A DNA stretch of 64,000 nucleotides from NCBI GenBank assembly GCA_965221795.1, contig OZ244914.1, positions 186,001 through 250,000 on the forward strand, read 5' to 3'. The first letter of the stretch is position 1, and each line of letters begins with the position of its first letter. The notes below the pieces were generated by a model that saw only the letters and a program-made list of their open reading frames with translations, ran no database searches and was not told the origin of the DNA. The position numbers were made by a program, and so were the translations under genes. Below, in pieces: positions 39,168-48,909 of this stretch. This stretch comes from VYFG01 sp965221795 (GTDB taxonomy: Bacteria > Pseudomonadota > Gammaproteobacteria > Arenicellales > Poriferihabitantaceae).

Positions 39168-40606
39168 TTTCTCACCCCACAGGTCTGAGGACACCGGCAC
39201 TGGCGGTTGTTGGCCATCCCAATAAGGGCAAGAGCAGTATCGTGTCCACGCTGGTCCAGGATGCATCGGTTCTGATTTCTCTCTGGCCGGGTAGCACCGA
39301 CATCATTCGCCCCTACCCTATTGAGTGGGATGGGCGGGAATTGTGTCGTCTGATCGATACTCCCGGCTTTCAGCGTCCACAAGCCGCCTTGGACTGGATG
39401 TTGCAACACTCCGAATCGACCTCCGATCGACCGAAAACCGTCCGCGAATTTGTCGCAGCTCACCATAAGGACGAGAGGTTTGATGCCGAATGCCAACTGC
39501 TGTCTCCGATTCTGGAAGGAGCCGGGATCCTGTATGTGATTGATGGATCCTTACCTTATAACCCCGGCTACGATGCCGAAATGGAGATCCTTCGGTGGAC
39601 TGGCCAACCCAGCATGGCATTGATCAATCGGGTGGACTCGGGTGACGATGCTTCGGACTGGCAGGCTCCCCTGTCACAGTATTTCCGCATCATCCGGGAA
39701 TTCAATGCCTTTACTGAGCCGTTTGAGCGCCATGTGCAACTGTTGATCGGATTTGCCGAATTGCACGAACCGTGGCGAAAGCCCTTGCAGGAAGCGGCCG
39801 ACAGTCTCGTAGCTCGACGAACACAGCAGCTTCAACAATCTTGTGAGCGCATTGTCAAACTACTGGAAGACATGCTTACCTACCGCGAGACCGTGGCACT
39901 CCCAAATCCCAAAGATACGGCCAGCATTGCGCAAAGCAAAAAACAGTTTGTCGACCGATTGGAAGCTATGGAACAAGCGGCCCGTCTTGACGTGGAAGCC
40001 ATCTTCCGCCACGACCACCTGAAGAAACAGGAATCCGAATTGCCGGCCATGGACGATGACCTGTTGTCAGAACGGACTCTACGACTTTTTGGGCTTAACC
40101 GTGACCAGATTCTGGCCCTCGGTGCCACCAGTGGTGCCGCTACTGGGGCCTTGATCGATTTGGGGGCTGGTGGCATAACCCTGTTCCTGGGTGGTGCTAC
40201 AGGAGCGATCATTGGCATGACCGGGGCCTGGGTTGGCAGCCATCAGCTGGTCAAGGTGCGAGTGCGGGGGCTTGCTTTCGGCAGGCATCAAACCATACTG
40301 GGACCCATCCGCAACCTGCAGTTCCCTTGGATCATTCTGGGGCGGGCACTGCTACATCTCCGTCTGGTATCCTGTCGCAATCACGCCATCCGGGAACAAT
40401 TGATTATTCAGCACCAGCAAGGTCAGAGCCTCACGAACCTCATCGATCCGGGGACCCAGAAGTCCCTGCAAAAAGGCTTCCGTACACTTTGCAAGGGGCG
40501 CATCCCCTCGCCAAAGCAACGCCAGCGACTCAGCCAACTGATTCAGTCCACCATGGAGTCCGCACCAATGACTGAACCTTCCCCCCCAAACGCATGTTTC
40601 GACTGA
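39164..40606 (+). CDS. DUF3482 Era-like GTPase
   Basis: 480 residues. G domain: P-loop VVGHPNKGKSSIVSTL (15-30), LIDTPGF (G3, about 64) and an NRVDSGD box where NKxD is usual (G4, about 150). A helical region follows, then a Gly/Ala-rich hydrophobic segment (GATSGAATGALIDLGAGG and LFLGGATGAIIGMTGAWVG, about 322-360) like the membrane-inserting part of other DUF3482 proteins. Coupled to the DUF2868 gene by a four-base overlap, implying a two-protein membrane GTPase system of unknown job. Confidence 0.85.
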   Translation: MISHPTGLRTPALAVVGHPNKGKSSIVSTLVQDASVLISLWPGSTDIIRPYPIEWDGRELCRLIDTPGFQRPQAALDWMLQHSESTSDRPKTVREFVAAHHKDERFDAECQLLSPILEGAGILYVIDGSLPYNPGYDAEMEILRWTGQPSMALINRVDSGDDASDWQAPLSQYFRIIREFNAFTEPFERHVQLLIGFAELHEPWRKPLQEAADSLVARRTQQLQQSCERIVKLLEDMLTYRETVALPNPKDTASIAQSKKQFVDRLEAMEQAARLDVEAIFRHDHLKKQESELPAMDDDLLSERTLRLFGLNRDQILALGATSGAATGALIDLGAGGITLFLGGATGAIIGMTGAWVGSHQLVKVRVRGLAFGRHQTILGPIRNLQFPWIILGRALLHLRLVSCRNHAIREQLIIQHQQGQSLTNLIDPGTQKSLQKGFRTLCKGRIPSPKQRQRLSQLIQSTMESAPMTEPSPPNACFD

Positions 40607-40905
40607 ACAGTCGACTTCCGGAAATACCCAAGGATGAGGCCAAAAGGCCAATCATATCGTTGTTCCATATTTCTCTGCCCTATCCCATGGTGTACCCACA
40701 TTCCATATGAGCGCCGAATCGTTCCTGCAGAAAATCCTTGCCGCATATTCCATCCCCGGTACGGAACGATATAATGCCGTTGACCGAAGGCATCACGTCC
40801 GGCGCGCCCGACATTTGTCCCGACGCGCGTTAACATAAATTGACCGAGACATGGTATACTGGATCGTTGTCCTTTTCAGCGAAAACCATGTGGAGAAAGC
40901 GATCC
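40607..40905. other. Gap before the IS5-type relic
   Basis: About 300 bases with no gene. The left end of the IS5-type insertion should lie here, but no clear terminal repeat could be fixed. Confidence 0.35.
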
Positions 40906-41640
40906 ATGGAACTCACGCCAGTACAGTACGAGCGCATTGCGCCCCTGCTTCCGACGCCGCGGGGCAACGTCAACCTGTCGAATCTGCAGGTGCTCAATGC
41001 CATTCTCTACGTGGCCGAGCATGGCTGCACATGGCGCGGCCTGCCGGAGCGATTCGGCAATTGGCACACGATCTATACACGGATGAACCGGTGGTCGAAG
41101 AACGGCGTCCTGGACCGTGTGTTCGAGCATCTGCAACGGGAGCAGATGATTCGGATCCGGATCGAAGCCATAGACCTCGACCAAACCCATATCAAGGTCG
41201 ATCCCGATGGCACGGGCGCTCGAAAAAAACCGACACCCAGTACCTCGGCCAGTCCCGGGGCGGCTGGAACACCCAACTTCATCTGGTTGCCGCGAATACC
41301 CGCACTGCGGGAGTCTTTCGGCTCTCCCTCGGCCGTGCGCACGACGTCCCGGAGGAGCGGAAGTTCCTGAAACGCCTGGCCCAGATCATGGACCATGCTG
41401 ATTGAAGACCAGAAAACCCGCCCAGTTGGCCGCCGATCTCGGTTTACAGCCCATGGTGCCGCCCAAGAGCCACTGCGCCGCTTCCTGGGAATAGGGCCGG
41501 GAATCCTATCGGCGGCGCAACGGGGTCGAACGTGGGTTCTGACAGCTCCGGGGCTTCCGCAGGGTCTTCTCGCGCTTCGAGAAGCTCGACGTCCTGTTCC
41601 TCGGGTTCGTCGCCTTGGCGCTGGTTGTCAATACGCTACG
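40906..41640 (+). pseudogene. Frameshifted IS5-family transposase
   Basis: The first part reads MELTPVQYERIAPLLPTPRG and GCTWRGLPERFGNWHTIYTRMNRW, the classic N-terminus of IS5 (IS427-like) transposases. After about 41220 the frame moves: TDTQYLGQSRGGWNTQLHLV, then stops at about 41402, then RKPAQLAADLGLQPMVPPKS and finally LRGFRRVFSRFEKLDVLFLG and FVALALVVNTLR. Several frameshifts and stops make it inactive. The lost piece includes the central DDE region. Confidence 0.85.
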
Positions 41641-41709
41641 TAATGGTAATACACCCTGGATTCCGACTTTACCTACCGCCATCATCTTTGAGCATCAACC
41701 AAACCAACC

Positions 41710-42414
41710 ATGGATGAAATCGTTCATCGACTGCTGGATGTGCGCACACGAATTGGCCGTTATTGTGAACAATATGGGCGCCCGAAGGGTAGTGTCCGAT
41801 TGGTTGCGGTAGGCAAGAAACACCCCCCCGAAGCCATCGGCAAACTTGCCGCCATGGGCCAGCAGGATTTCGCCGAAAACTATCTGCAGGAAGCCCAACA
41901 AAAAATGAATTGGTATCATGCACAAAATACCGAAGTGGGACGCCCTCTTGTCTGGCACTTTATTGGCCATATCCAGAGTCGTAAATGCCGGGAAATCGCA
42001 GAGCGATTTGATTGGGTCCATACGGTAGCATCGCGCAAAGTGGCCACACGCCTGGATCAGTGCTCGGCTTCGGTCGGAAAATTCCTCAATGTCCTGATTC
42101 AGGTTAATATTGACCACGAACCCACCAAGTCAGGGGCCCAGGTGGCGGAAGTACCGGCGCTGGCCGAAGCAATCCATACACTGCCCAACCTTCGATTACG
42201 GGGCATGATGATTATTCCTCGCTACCGAACCTCTCTTGCGGAACAACGTGGTATCTTTCAAACCTGTCGGGAGTTGCAAGAATCCCTCCTACAAAAAGGC
42301 CTGGCCCTGGATCATTTGTCGATGGGCATGACCGCAGACATGGAAGCGGCCATTGCAGAGGGGGCCACCATGCTCCGGGTCGGGACGGCCCTGTTCGGTC
42401 CGCGGAATTCGTGA
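41710..42414 (+). CDS. yggS: YggS/PLPBP family pyridoxal-phosphate homeostasis protein
   Basis: PLP-binding protein with an alanine-racemase N-terminal fold that buffers cellular PLP; not a known enzyme. 234 residues: PLP lysine in VRLVAVGKKHPPEAI (K about 36), GENYVQE-type motif as FAENYLQEAQ, the WHFIGHIQSRKCR motif and C-terminal LSMGMTADMEAAIAEGATML with VRVG-like LRVGTALFG. First gene of the yggS-proC-yggT cluster. Confidence 0.95.
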   Translation: MDEIVHRLLDVRTRIGRYCEQYGRPKGSVRLVAVGKKHPPEAIGKLAAMGQQDFAENYLQEAQQKMNWYHAQNTEVGRPLVWHFIGHIQSRKCREIAERFDWVHTVASRKVATRLDQCSASVGKFLNVLIQVNIDHEPTKSGAQVAEVPALAEAIHTLPNLRLRGMMIIPRYRTSLAEQRGIFQTCRELQESLLQKGLALDHLSMGMTADMEAAIAEGATMLRVGTALFGPRNS

Positions 42415-42456
42415 CCGGATTCCCCACTTCAGATCACACTACATTGATAAACCGAG

Positions 42457-43299
42457 ATGAAACCCTCTCATCCCAATCCCCTGCTCGCTTTTGTGGGCGG
42501 GGGCAATATGGCCGGCAGTATCATCGGCGGCCTGACCGCATCTGGATGGCCAGCGAACCGAATCCGGGTCGGCGAACCCGTACCAGACCGACGCGATGCT
42601 CTCACCCGTAGCCATGGCATCGAGTGCATGGACGACAATGTGCGTTGCGTCCGGGATGCCGATATCGTCATCCTGTGTGTAAAGCCTCAGGTACTGCACG
42701 AAGTACTGGTCCCCCTGAAAACAGCTCTGCAGGAAGCATCTCCTCTGTTAGTTTCGGTCGTAGCCGGAATCCGAAGCACCGATATTTTGGGATGGATTGA
42801 TACGAAGCTGCCCTTTGTCCGGGTCATGCCCAATACCCCTGCCCTGATCAATCAGGGAATCTCCGGACTGTGGGCCAATGAACTGGCGAACCCGGCCCAT
42901 CGTCGTGTGGTCGAAAACACCATGGGGGCAGTCGGCCAGGTCGTCTGGTTGGCACGGGAATCTCTGATGGATACCGTGACGGGTGTCTCCGGCAGTGGTC
43001 CTGCTTACTTCTTCAAACTGATGGAACTCATGATCCAAGCTGCGGAGAATCATGGCCTGGACAAGGAAACCGCCAAAATCCTGGTGCTGGAGACGGCTCT
43101 GGGGGCGGCTACCCTGATCCACCAAAGCCATCTGGAGCCGGAGGAATTGCGGCAAAACGTCACTTCTTCTGGCGGCACCACTGAAGCCGGCTTACGCTGT
43201 ATGGAGTGGTATGGATTTGACAATGCTGTACTGGCCGGAGTGGGTGCCGCCGTGACTCGCTCTATCAAGTTATCCGAGCAATTCGGAGGTAATCATTGA
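42457..43299 (+). CDS. proC: Pyrroline-5-carboxylate reductase
   Basis: Last step of proline synthesis, NAD(P)H reduction of pyrroline-5-carboxylate. 280 residues: Rossmann loop LLAFVGGGNMAGSIIGGL (about 8-25), VRVMPNTPALINQGISG and the C-terminal signature VTGVSGSGPAYFFKLMELM followed by NVTSSGGTTEAG. Overlaps yggT by four bases and follows yggS by 42. Confidence 0.96.
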   Translation: MKPSHPNPLLAFVGGGNMAGSIIGGLTASGWPANRIRVGEPVPDRRDALTRSHGIECMDDNVRCVRDADIVILCVKPQVLHEVLVPLKTALQEASPLLVSVVAGIRSTDILGWIDTKLPFVRVMPNTPALINQGISGLWANELANPAHRRVVENTMGAVGQVVWLARESLMDTVTGVSGSGPAYFFKLMELMIQAAENHGLDKETAKILVLETALGAATLIHQSHLEPEELRQNVTSSGGTTEAGLRCMEWYGFDNAVLAGVGAAVTRSIKLSEQFGGNH

Positions 43300-43868
43300 T
43301 GCTCTATTTTGTTGATGCGCTCCGTTTTTTGGTGGGCACCCTGCTGGGACTTTATTTTATCGCGGTCATTTGCCGATTTTTGTTCCAGCTCCTGCGGGTG
43401 GACTTCCGCAATCCGATCGTCGCCGCTATCATCGCCATCACCGATCCTCCCCTCCGGGTATTTCGGAGCATCATTCCCGGGGTTTACGGAGTAGATCTCG
43501 CACTGCTGGTATTGATCCTGGTCATCGGATTCCTGAGATATTATTTGCCTTCCTTGCTGGACGGCTATGATGCCAACGGCATTGGGATCCTCGTATATAG
43601 TTTGGGAGAGGCTCTTGATATCGCTTGCTGGATTCTGTTGATTGCTATTTTTGGTTCCGCTATTCTCAGTTGGATCGCCCCTCACAGCTATCATCCGGCG
43701 GCCCGGATCCTGGGAGATGTCAGCGAACCGGTGTTGCGGCCCTTTCGCCGCCTCCTGCCGAATCCAGGTGGACTCGACCTGTCCCCGATCCTGGCGCTGC
43801 TAGCCATCAATCTGGCACAACGATTAGTGGTCAGAGCGATTCATGACTTTGGCCTCTCCCTGCTCTGA
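43296..43868 (+). CDS. yggT: YggT family membrane protein
   Basis: 190 residues with two YGGT repeats, each with two hydrophobic helices and a conserved (I/L)xxPxLRxFR(R/S)(I/L)(I/L)PG-type loop: PPLRVFRSIIPGVYGVDLAL (about 49-68) and PVLRPFRRLLPNPGGLDLSP (about 146-165). Inner-membrane protein of the proC cluster; linked in E. coli to osmotic tolerance, mechanism unknown. Confidence 0.93.
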   Translation: MMLYFVDALRFLVGTLLGLYFIAVICRFLFQLLRVDFRNPIVAAIIAITDPPLRVFRSIIPGVYGVDLALLVLILVIGFLRYYLPSLLDGYDANGIGILVYSLGEALDIACWILLIAIFGSAILSWIAPHSYHPAARILGDVSEPVLRPFRRLLPNPGGLDLSPILALLAINLAQRLVVRAIHDFGLSLL

Positions 43869-43879
43869 ATCCCTGCCCA

Positions 43880-45442
43880 TCACTGCGGCCGCCCCGGCTC
43901 GTCTGTGGGGATCTCCAACACCAGTACTCGCATCGCCATCAGGATCAGGAGGATAACCGGAATTCCCATCAGAGCAGTCAGGAGGAAAAAACCGGTGTAT
44001 TCCAAAGTGTCCACCATCGCACCGGAATATCCTCCCACGACTTTGGGCAGAAGAGTCATCAGGGAGGAAAAGATCGCATACTGTACGGCGGTAAACCGGA
44101 CATTGGTGAGGGCTGACAAAAATGCCACAAATGCCGTGCTGGCCAATCCCGCGGACAGATTGTCTGCCGCAATCACTACGTAGAGCATGGTCAGATTCCG
44201 GTCCATTTCCGCTAATAGCATGAACAGGAGATTGGTGCCAGCGGAAAGAATCGCTCCCAGCAACAGAATCCGCAGCACGCCATAGCGAAGTGCCAGCAGC
44301 CCACCAGCAAACCCGCCGAGAATGATCATTCCAAGGCCAAAGCTCTTGGAAACTACCGCCACTTCAGATTTGGTGAACCCGAGATCGTAGTAGAAGACAT
44401 TGGCAATGACTCCCAAGACGATGTCCGAGATACGATACAGGCCGATCAATCCCAGTACCAAACAGGACAAGGCAATGCCATAACGCCGAAAGAATTCCTC
44501 CAGCGGGGTCCAGTAGGCATTGCGGGCAATCCTGGCAGGAACGAGCGAAAACACCGATAACTGCCTGGCGACGAGCCAGGCGAACAGCAAACCGACCGTC
44601 AACCGGCCAGTCTCGACCACCAATCCCGCTAATGCGGCATTACCAAACGCTGCCCTCAATTCCTCCTTGGCCCATTGAGCGATGCCGGTTCCCAGCAGGT
44701 AGGACAGGACAAATGCCAATACTGCACACACGAATAGCAATACCAATTGCAGATTCTCCCGGGTGGAATGTCGCTCACTGACCGGATGGTCCGGCTCCCG
44801 GACCCACAATGTCGTCAGAATCCCAACCAGCATGCCAAGTGCCATGACCTGGTAGGTGGTGCGCCAGGCTGCATGGACATAGGCATCCGCAACCGAACCG
44901 AGCCATTCGGCCAGAAACAATGCGCCGGCACCGGCGACCAACATAGCAATGCGATAGCCCGCGATATATGTGGATGACAGCAATGCCTGCATTCGGGGTT
45001 CGGCAGACTCAATACGGAATGCGTCAATGACAATATCCTGCGTCGCGGACGAAAAACCGAGCAAAACCGCTGCCAATGCCATATAGTGGAGAGTCCAGCC
45101 ACCAGCCGCTGGGTCCAGTTCGGCAATCAGGCAAATGGCCAGCACGATCATGCATTGAGACAACAATAACCAGCTCCGTCGCTTGCCCAGCATTCGAGTC
45201 ATCACCGGCAAGGGCAACTGATCCACGAGAGGGGCCCAGACAAACTTGAAGGAATAGCCCAAAGCGGCCCAGCTGAACATCGTGACGACGCTTCTCTGGA
45301 CGCCGGCTTCACGCAACCATAGTGACAACGTCCCGAAAATCAACAATAGCGGCAGCCCAGCGGAAAAGCCGAGCAACAGCATGACCCAGACACGCCGGTC
45401 CAGCATTACGGCCATGGCCGGGCGCGATCCCGTCAATTCCAT
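43880..45442 (-). CDS. ampG: AmpG-type muropeptide permease (MFS)
   Basis: Imports anhydro-muropeptides released by cell-wall turnover. 520 residues with 12-14 hydrophobic helices. Family features near the start are VMLLLGFSAGLPLLLIFGTL and the KFVWAPLVDQLPLP loop, then SSATQDIVIDAFRIE (about 130-144). Met codons at 10 and 13 are alternative starts; the first is kept because an AGG stands just before it. Convergent with yggT. Link to beta-lactamase induction cannot be inferred, since no ampC/ampR is present. Confidence 0.9.
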   Translation of the reverse strand: MELTGSRPAMAVMLDRRVWVMLLLGFSAGLPLLLIFGTLSLWLREAGVQRSVVTMFSWAALGYSFKFVWAPLVDQLPLPVMTRMLGKRRSWLLLSQCMIVLAICLIAELDPAAGGWTLHYMALAAVLLGFSSATQDIVIDAFRIESAEPRMQALLSSTYIAGYRIAMLVAGAGALFLAEWLGSVADAYVHAAWRTTYQVMALGMLVGILTTLWVREPDHPVSERHSTRENLQLVLLFVCAVLAFVLSYLLGTGIAQWAKEELRAAFGNAALAGLVVETGRLTVGLLFAWLVARQLSVFSLVPARIARNAYWTPLEEFFRRYGIALSCLVLGLIGLYRISDIVLGVIANVFYYDLGFTKSEVAVVSKSFGLGMIILGGFAGGLLALRYGVLRILLLGAILSAGTNLLFMLLAEMDRNLTMLYVVIAADNLSAGLASTAFVAFLSALTNVRFTAVQYAIFSSLMTLLPKVVGGYSGAMVDTLEYTGFFLLTALMGIPVILLILMAMRVLVLEIPTDEPGRPQ

Positions 45443-45535
45443 CCTGCCGCCCAGACAGTTATCATTACCATCCTCGACATTACCTGTTCACCTTTCTAAA
45501 TATTCCCCCAAATCACCTGATTGCACTTTGGTTTC

Positions 45536-46213
45536 ATGACCGATCATACCCATGAGTTTTTTGAATTCTGCATCCGGAATGACGTTCTCGCATTCGGCGA
45601 ATTCACTCTGAAATCCGGGCGAGTGAGTCCGTATTTTTTCAATGCAGCACACTTTGATAATGGCCTGCTTTTGGGGCATTTGGCAACCTACTATGCATCG
45701 TTGATCCACGAGGTGTTCGCCGACCGAAAGCCCTATATGTTGTACGGTCCCGCATACAAGGGAATCCCCCTGGTATCGGCCTGCGCAATACGCCTCGCAG
45801 ACCGATACGACCTGAAAGTTCCTTATGCATTCAACCGCAAAGAAGCCAAGGACCATGCCGAAGGAGGCCATCTGGTGGGAGCCAGGCTGGACGGGGACGT
45901 GATCATTCTCGACGATGTCATCACTGCCGGCACGTCGGTCCATGAATCGGTCCAGACGATCCGGTCCGCAGGAGCGGTACCAACGGCGGTGGTCATTGCA
46001 CTGGATCGGGAAGAAATCGCCGGGGATTCTGGGCTATCTGCAGTTCAGGCCGTTGAGACCACTCATGGCATCCCCGTATATCCGATTGCCCGGCTATCGG
46101 ACTTGATAGATTACCTGCAATCCCGCAGTACGATGGCGAGCCTAGCACAGTCGATTATCGAATACCGTGTGTGCTATGGGTCCAGTCAACAGGCCATGCC
46201 CGAGCCCCCTTGA
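45536..46213 (+). CDS. pyrE: Orotate phosphoribosyltransferase
   Basis: Converts orotate and PRPP to OMP in pyrimidine synthesis. 225 residues from the Met at 45536 (MTDHTHEFFEFCIRNDVLAF). Shows GEFTLKSGRVSPYFFNAAHF, the YGPAYKGIPLVSA segment, FNRKEAKDHAEGG with catalytic Lys/His residues, and the PRPP loop VIILDDVITAGTSVHE (about 120-135). Length and motifs match the gammaproteobacterial type. Convergent with glnB, 16 bases apart. Confidence 0.95.
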   Translation: MTDHTHEFFEFCIRNDVLAFGEFTLKSGRVSPYFFNAAHFDNGLLLGHLATYYASLIHEVFADRKPYMLYGPAYKGIPLVSACAIRLADRYDLKVPYAFNRKEAKDHAEGGHLVGARLDGDVIILDDVITAGTSVHESVQTIRSAGAVPTAVVIALDREEIAGDSGLSAVQAVETTHGIPVYPIARLSDLIDYLQSRSTMASLAQSIIEYRVCYGSSQQAMPEPP

Positions 46214-46229
46214 ACAGCGACCGGCCCGG

Positions 46230-46568
46230 TTACAGCGCGTTTTCGTTCAACTCTCCCGTACGAATCCGAATGGCTTTCTGCAGTTCGTACACGAAAATCT
46301 TTCCATCCCCAACCTTGCCGGTTTGGGCCGCCTGCACGATGGCTTCAATCACTTGTTCGACTCTGGACTCTTCGACCGCAACTTCCAACTTCACTTTGGG
46401 CACAAAATCGACCACATATTCCGCCCCCCGGTAGAGTTCGGTATGACCTTTTTGTCGCCCAAACCCCTTTACCTCGGTGACCGTCATGCCCTGAACCCCC
46501 ATATCCCCAAGTGCATCACGCACATCATCCAATTTAAACGGTTTGATGATCGCAGCAACCAGCTTCAT
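46230..46568 (-). CDS. glnB: Nitrogen regulatory protein PII
   Basis: Small trimeric signal protein that senses 2-oxoglutarate, ATP/ADP and glutamine state, and controls NtrB and GlnE. From the Met at 46568 it is exactly 112 residues, the PII length. The T-loop is KGFGRQKGHTELYRGAEY with Tyr51 (in TELYRG) as the uridylylation site, then VEEIVxAAxTGKxGDGKIFV-type sequence as IVQAAQTGKVGDGKIFVYEL. The absence of an amtB neighbour suggests glnB rather than glnK. Confidence 0.95.
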   Translation of the reverse strand: MKLVAAIIKPFKLDDVRDALGDMGVQGMTVTEVKGFGRQKGHTELYRGAEYVVDFVPKVKLEVAVEESRVEQVIEAIVQAAQTGKVGDGKIFVYELQKAIRIRTGELNENAL

Positions 46569-47117
46569 TTGACAAAACCCCAAGAATGGCAACTAAAGTC
46601 CATTATACTGTATCTGAAGGGCCACGACGACACTATGCCGTTGCACGTTTTGCTATGTGGACGTTCATGACCTGTGCTTCGTATTTCCCTACGAATTCAC
46701 CCCATACTTCGAATCATGCCGGAGTCATGGTCCGACGAAGTAGAACAGGCCATGCCATTCCGTCTTCTGAATCGCTCCTGATCTGAGTGGGCTGCCTTCT
46801 CTGGTCTGCCAAGGGGTTCTTCCTGAAAGACCGCCCCAGAATGGCCGTGTGCTCGCCTCTCTGTCAAGGATGACTCAGAACTCCAGACCCGGCAGCAGGG
46901 AAAACGACCAAGATGGCTTCGCAGTGACCAGAATGGCTTCTCCCTTGAGAAGATTGCGACCCATTTCTTGTGAAGACGCCATTAATAAGACTTCAGGACG
47001 GATTGCAGGTCGTAGCAGTGATGGGATGGAATGCCCATTAGAATAGATTGGCATAGGGACATAGGGCATCTTTTCGAAGCTTTTGCATCCTGAACAACGG
47101 CATTTCCCGTCTCACAC
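46569..47117. other. Unassigned gap before IS copy 1
   Basis: About 550 bases between glnB and the first IS copy. Short frames only, none with family resemblance. It should include the glnB promoter. Confidence 0.4.
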
Positions 47118-47123
47118 TATCTA

Positions 47124-48683
47124 GTCGGCCCTGAAAAAAAACCTGTTTCAGGGAGCCGCAAGCACCCGCGGTGGGACACTGCCCAACTCGGAGGCCGGCA
47201 GTTTCCATCGCCCCGTCGTTCCCGGGCGTTCCTGAGCCCTCAAAACGTCGCAAATGCGGCCTCCAAGGCCCCCAATCCAGCGACCCAAAAACCGCAGCGG
47301 ACGGCGGACCCGCCGCCGGTGGTGACCGGCACCGCACCGCAGGACATTCCTCCGGTCGCCCTCCCTTCCCGGGAGCCCGTTCCTTCCCGGATGGCCATCC
47401 GATTTCCGATGACCGATCACAGGCTCCATCGCCTGCCGCCGCCGGCACTGCTTCCGCCGTCGGGTCACGAGGCCCCGCCGCTGCCCGGACCGGGATACGG
47501 AAGCCTCACCCTCGCCATGTCCCCGGTACCCTCGGTCCACGAACCCCTCGTCCATCGACCGCCCCGTCCGGCGTCGCACCGGATCCAGAGCGGGCTTCCG
47601 CGGTGGTCCGTCATCAGGATTCCCCGCCCGCGCCATCCCGCCCAGGAGGAAGTGGCTCCGGTGGGGGGTGGCCATGCTCCCCTGGACACCGAATTCGTAC
47701 CGCCGGTGGGCCTGGCCCTTGCGAATACACTCGACGTCCTGGGCCTGCCGGCGATACCGCGGGTTCCGACCCTTCGGTTCCGGCGCCCGTACCCGCCGGG
47801 CCATCGCCCGTTCGTCCGCAAACGCCGGCTCCCGATCGGGTCTCCCCGCGGTGTTTCGTTCCCGGTCCCGGACCACCCGGCCCAGGTCGGTCCGCAGACT
47901 CTTGACCGGACGGTTCATACGGCGCCACTGCCGGGCATGGGCAACCCGGTTCGCCCGCCGCCGCGCCTGCGGCCCCTGGCGGGCGTCGCGCTGGCGCCAC
48001 TTCCCCTCATACCGCGGGCACCGTTTCACCCGTCGCACCCGGGAACGGTTCCACCGCTTGCCGTCGGTCGGGAAAGTCACGGCCTGGTCCGGCACGGTCG
48101 TATCGACCGTCACCCGCCGCCACGCCCGTGGCTTCCCGGTGCCGCTCGTAAGACCGGCATCGATCGTCGCTGGCAGGACCCACTCGGCCCCGGCCGTCCC
48201 GATACGCGGGCGAAACCGCGTCCGGCTACTCGGGTCGACCGGCGGATGGGGCGGGCAATAGTCCTCGCCGCAACCGGACTGCCCGTACGGATTCTCCACC
48301 CAACCGGCGACCACCGCCTCGTCCGAGAGTGGGTACACCGGCTGGAGAGACTCCCGCCCGACCATCCCACGCGTAAGCTGGCCGGGACTACCACGGTCAG
48401 GGCCGTACCGCACCCCGAAGGTCTCGTCGCATCGGAACCCGTCCAGGATTCCGGCCAGGCGAACCCGCGCATGGCGCGGATCCAGCCGGTTTTGCAGGCG
48501 ATTTCGGAACCGATCGTGGGATTCGGTACCCGCACAGGGTCTGGGACGCAGGTGGTCCTCGGAAATGGCAAGGAAAGGAGCCCCCATGAGTCCAGATCCG
48601 GCCATTGGAATCCATACTTTCAGGGAATATATTCCCGCATATTCAGATCGTGACCGCTGAATTTGGGATTTTTCAGGATCGAC
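47124..48683 (-). mobile_element. IS copy 1 (IS5/IS1182-type, ~1.56 kb)
   Basis: First of three near-identical copies. Ends GTCGGCCCTGAAAAA (left) and, inverted, GTCGATCCTGAAAAA (right) form imperfect terminal repeats of about 15 bases. The left end also folds as CCCTGAAA/TTTCAGGG. The flanking bases are TATCTA on the left (47118-47123) and TATATA on the right (48684-48689), which do not match each other; see findings. The transposase lies on the minus strand. Confidence 0.85.
47148..48605 (-). CDS. IS5/IS1182-type DDE transposase, copy 1
   Basis: 485 residues, uninterrupted. The DDE residues can be placed: D in RRVTVDTTVPDQAVTFPTDG, D in GFVDRGYRGHGE and E in QAMEPVIGHRKSDGHPGRN. The N-terminal part (SDEAVVAGWVENPYGQSGCG, RIGTAGAEWVLPATIDAGL) follows the family too. 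Many otherwise well-conserved positions are altered, in all copies alike (for example GMVGRESLQPVY where LMVGLHLLKxxY is usual), so activity is doubtful despite the open frame. Confidence 0.75.
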   Translation of the reverse strand: MAGSGLMGAPFLAISEDHLRPRPCAGTESHDRFRNRLQNRLDPRHARVRLAGILDGFRCDETFGVRYGPDRGSPGQLTRGMVGRESLQPVYPLSDEAVVAGWVENPYGQSGCGEDYCPPHPPVDPSSRTRFRPRIGTAGAEWVLPATIDAGLTSGTGKPRAWRRVTVDTTVPDQAVTFPTDGKRWNRSRVRRVKRCPRYEGKWRQRDARQGPQARRRANRVAHARQWRRMNRPVKSLRTDLGRVVRDRERNTAGRPDREPAFADERAMARRVRAPEPKGRNPRYRRQAQDVECIRKGQAHRRYEFGVQGSMATPHRSHFLLGGMARAGNPDDGPPRKPALDPVRRRTGRSMDEGFVDRGYRGHGEGEASVSRSGQRRGLVTRRRKQCRRRQAMEPVIGHRKSDGHPGRNGLPGREGDRRNVLRCGAGHHRRRVRRPLRFLGRWIGGLGGRICDVLRAQERPGTTGRWKLPASELGSVPPRVLAAP

Positions 48684-48909
48684 TATATATCTATTTCAAT
48701 ATTTTGCAAGAACAGGAATATTTACCGTCGAAGTCGGGATGAGCATATCGAGCGCATTCCATTGCTGCATTGCGGTGATCTGTTTGGCTAAGGATGAACG
48801 ATGATCCGCTCTCTCCCATTACCATTCGTCGAATAGTCCCTTCCCTTTCTGCCCACGCTGCAACAAGCGCATGCGGGCTTGGGAAGAGTCCATGCCGTGT
48901 GGGATGCAC

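Noticed and set aside
46620..46760. Faint resemblance to the N-terminus of an IS200/IS605 TnpA
   Set aside because: It needs frame changes and only a few residues agree; not enough for a call.
47319..48653. 444-residue plus-strand open frame antisense to the transposase of IS copy 1 (and a similar 441-residue one in copy 3, 55738-57063)
   Set aside because: The Pro/Arg/Ser-rich translation looks like the shadow of a GC-rich gene on the other strand, has no family resemblance, and the minus strand carries recognisable DDE motifs.
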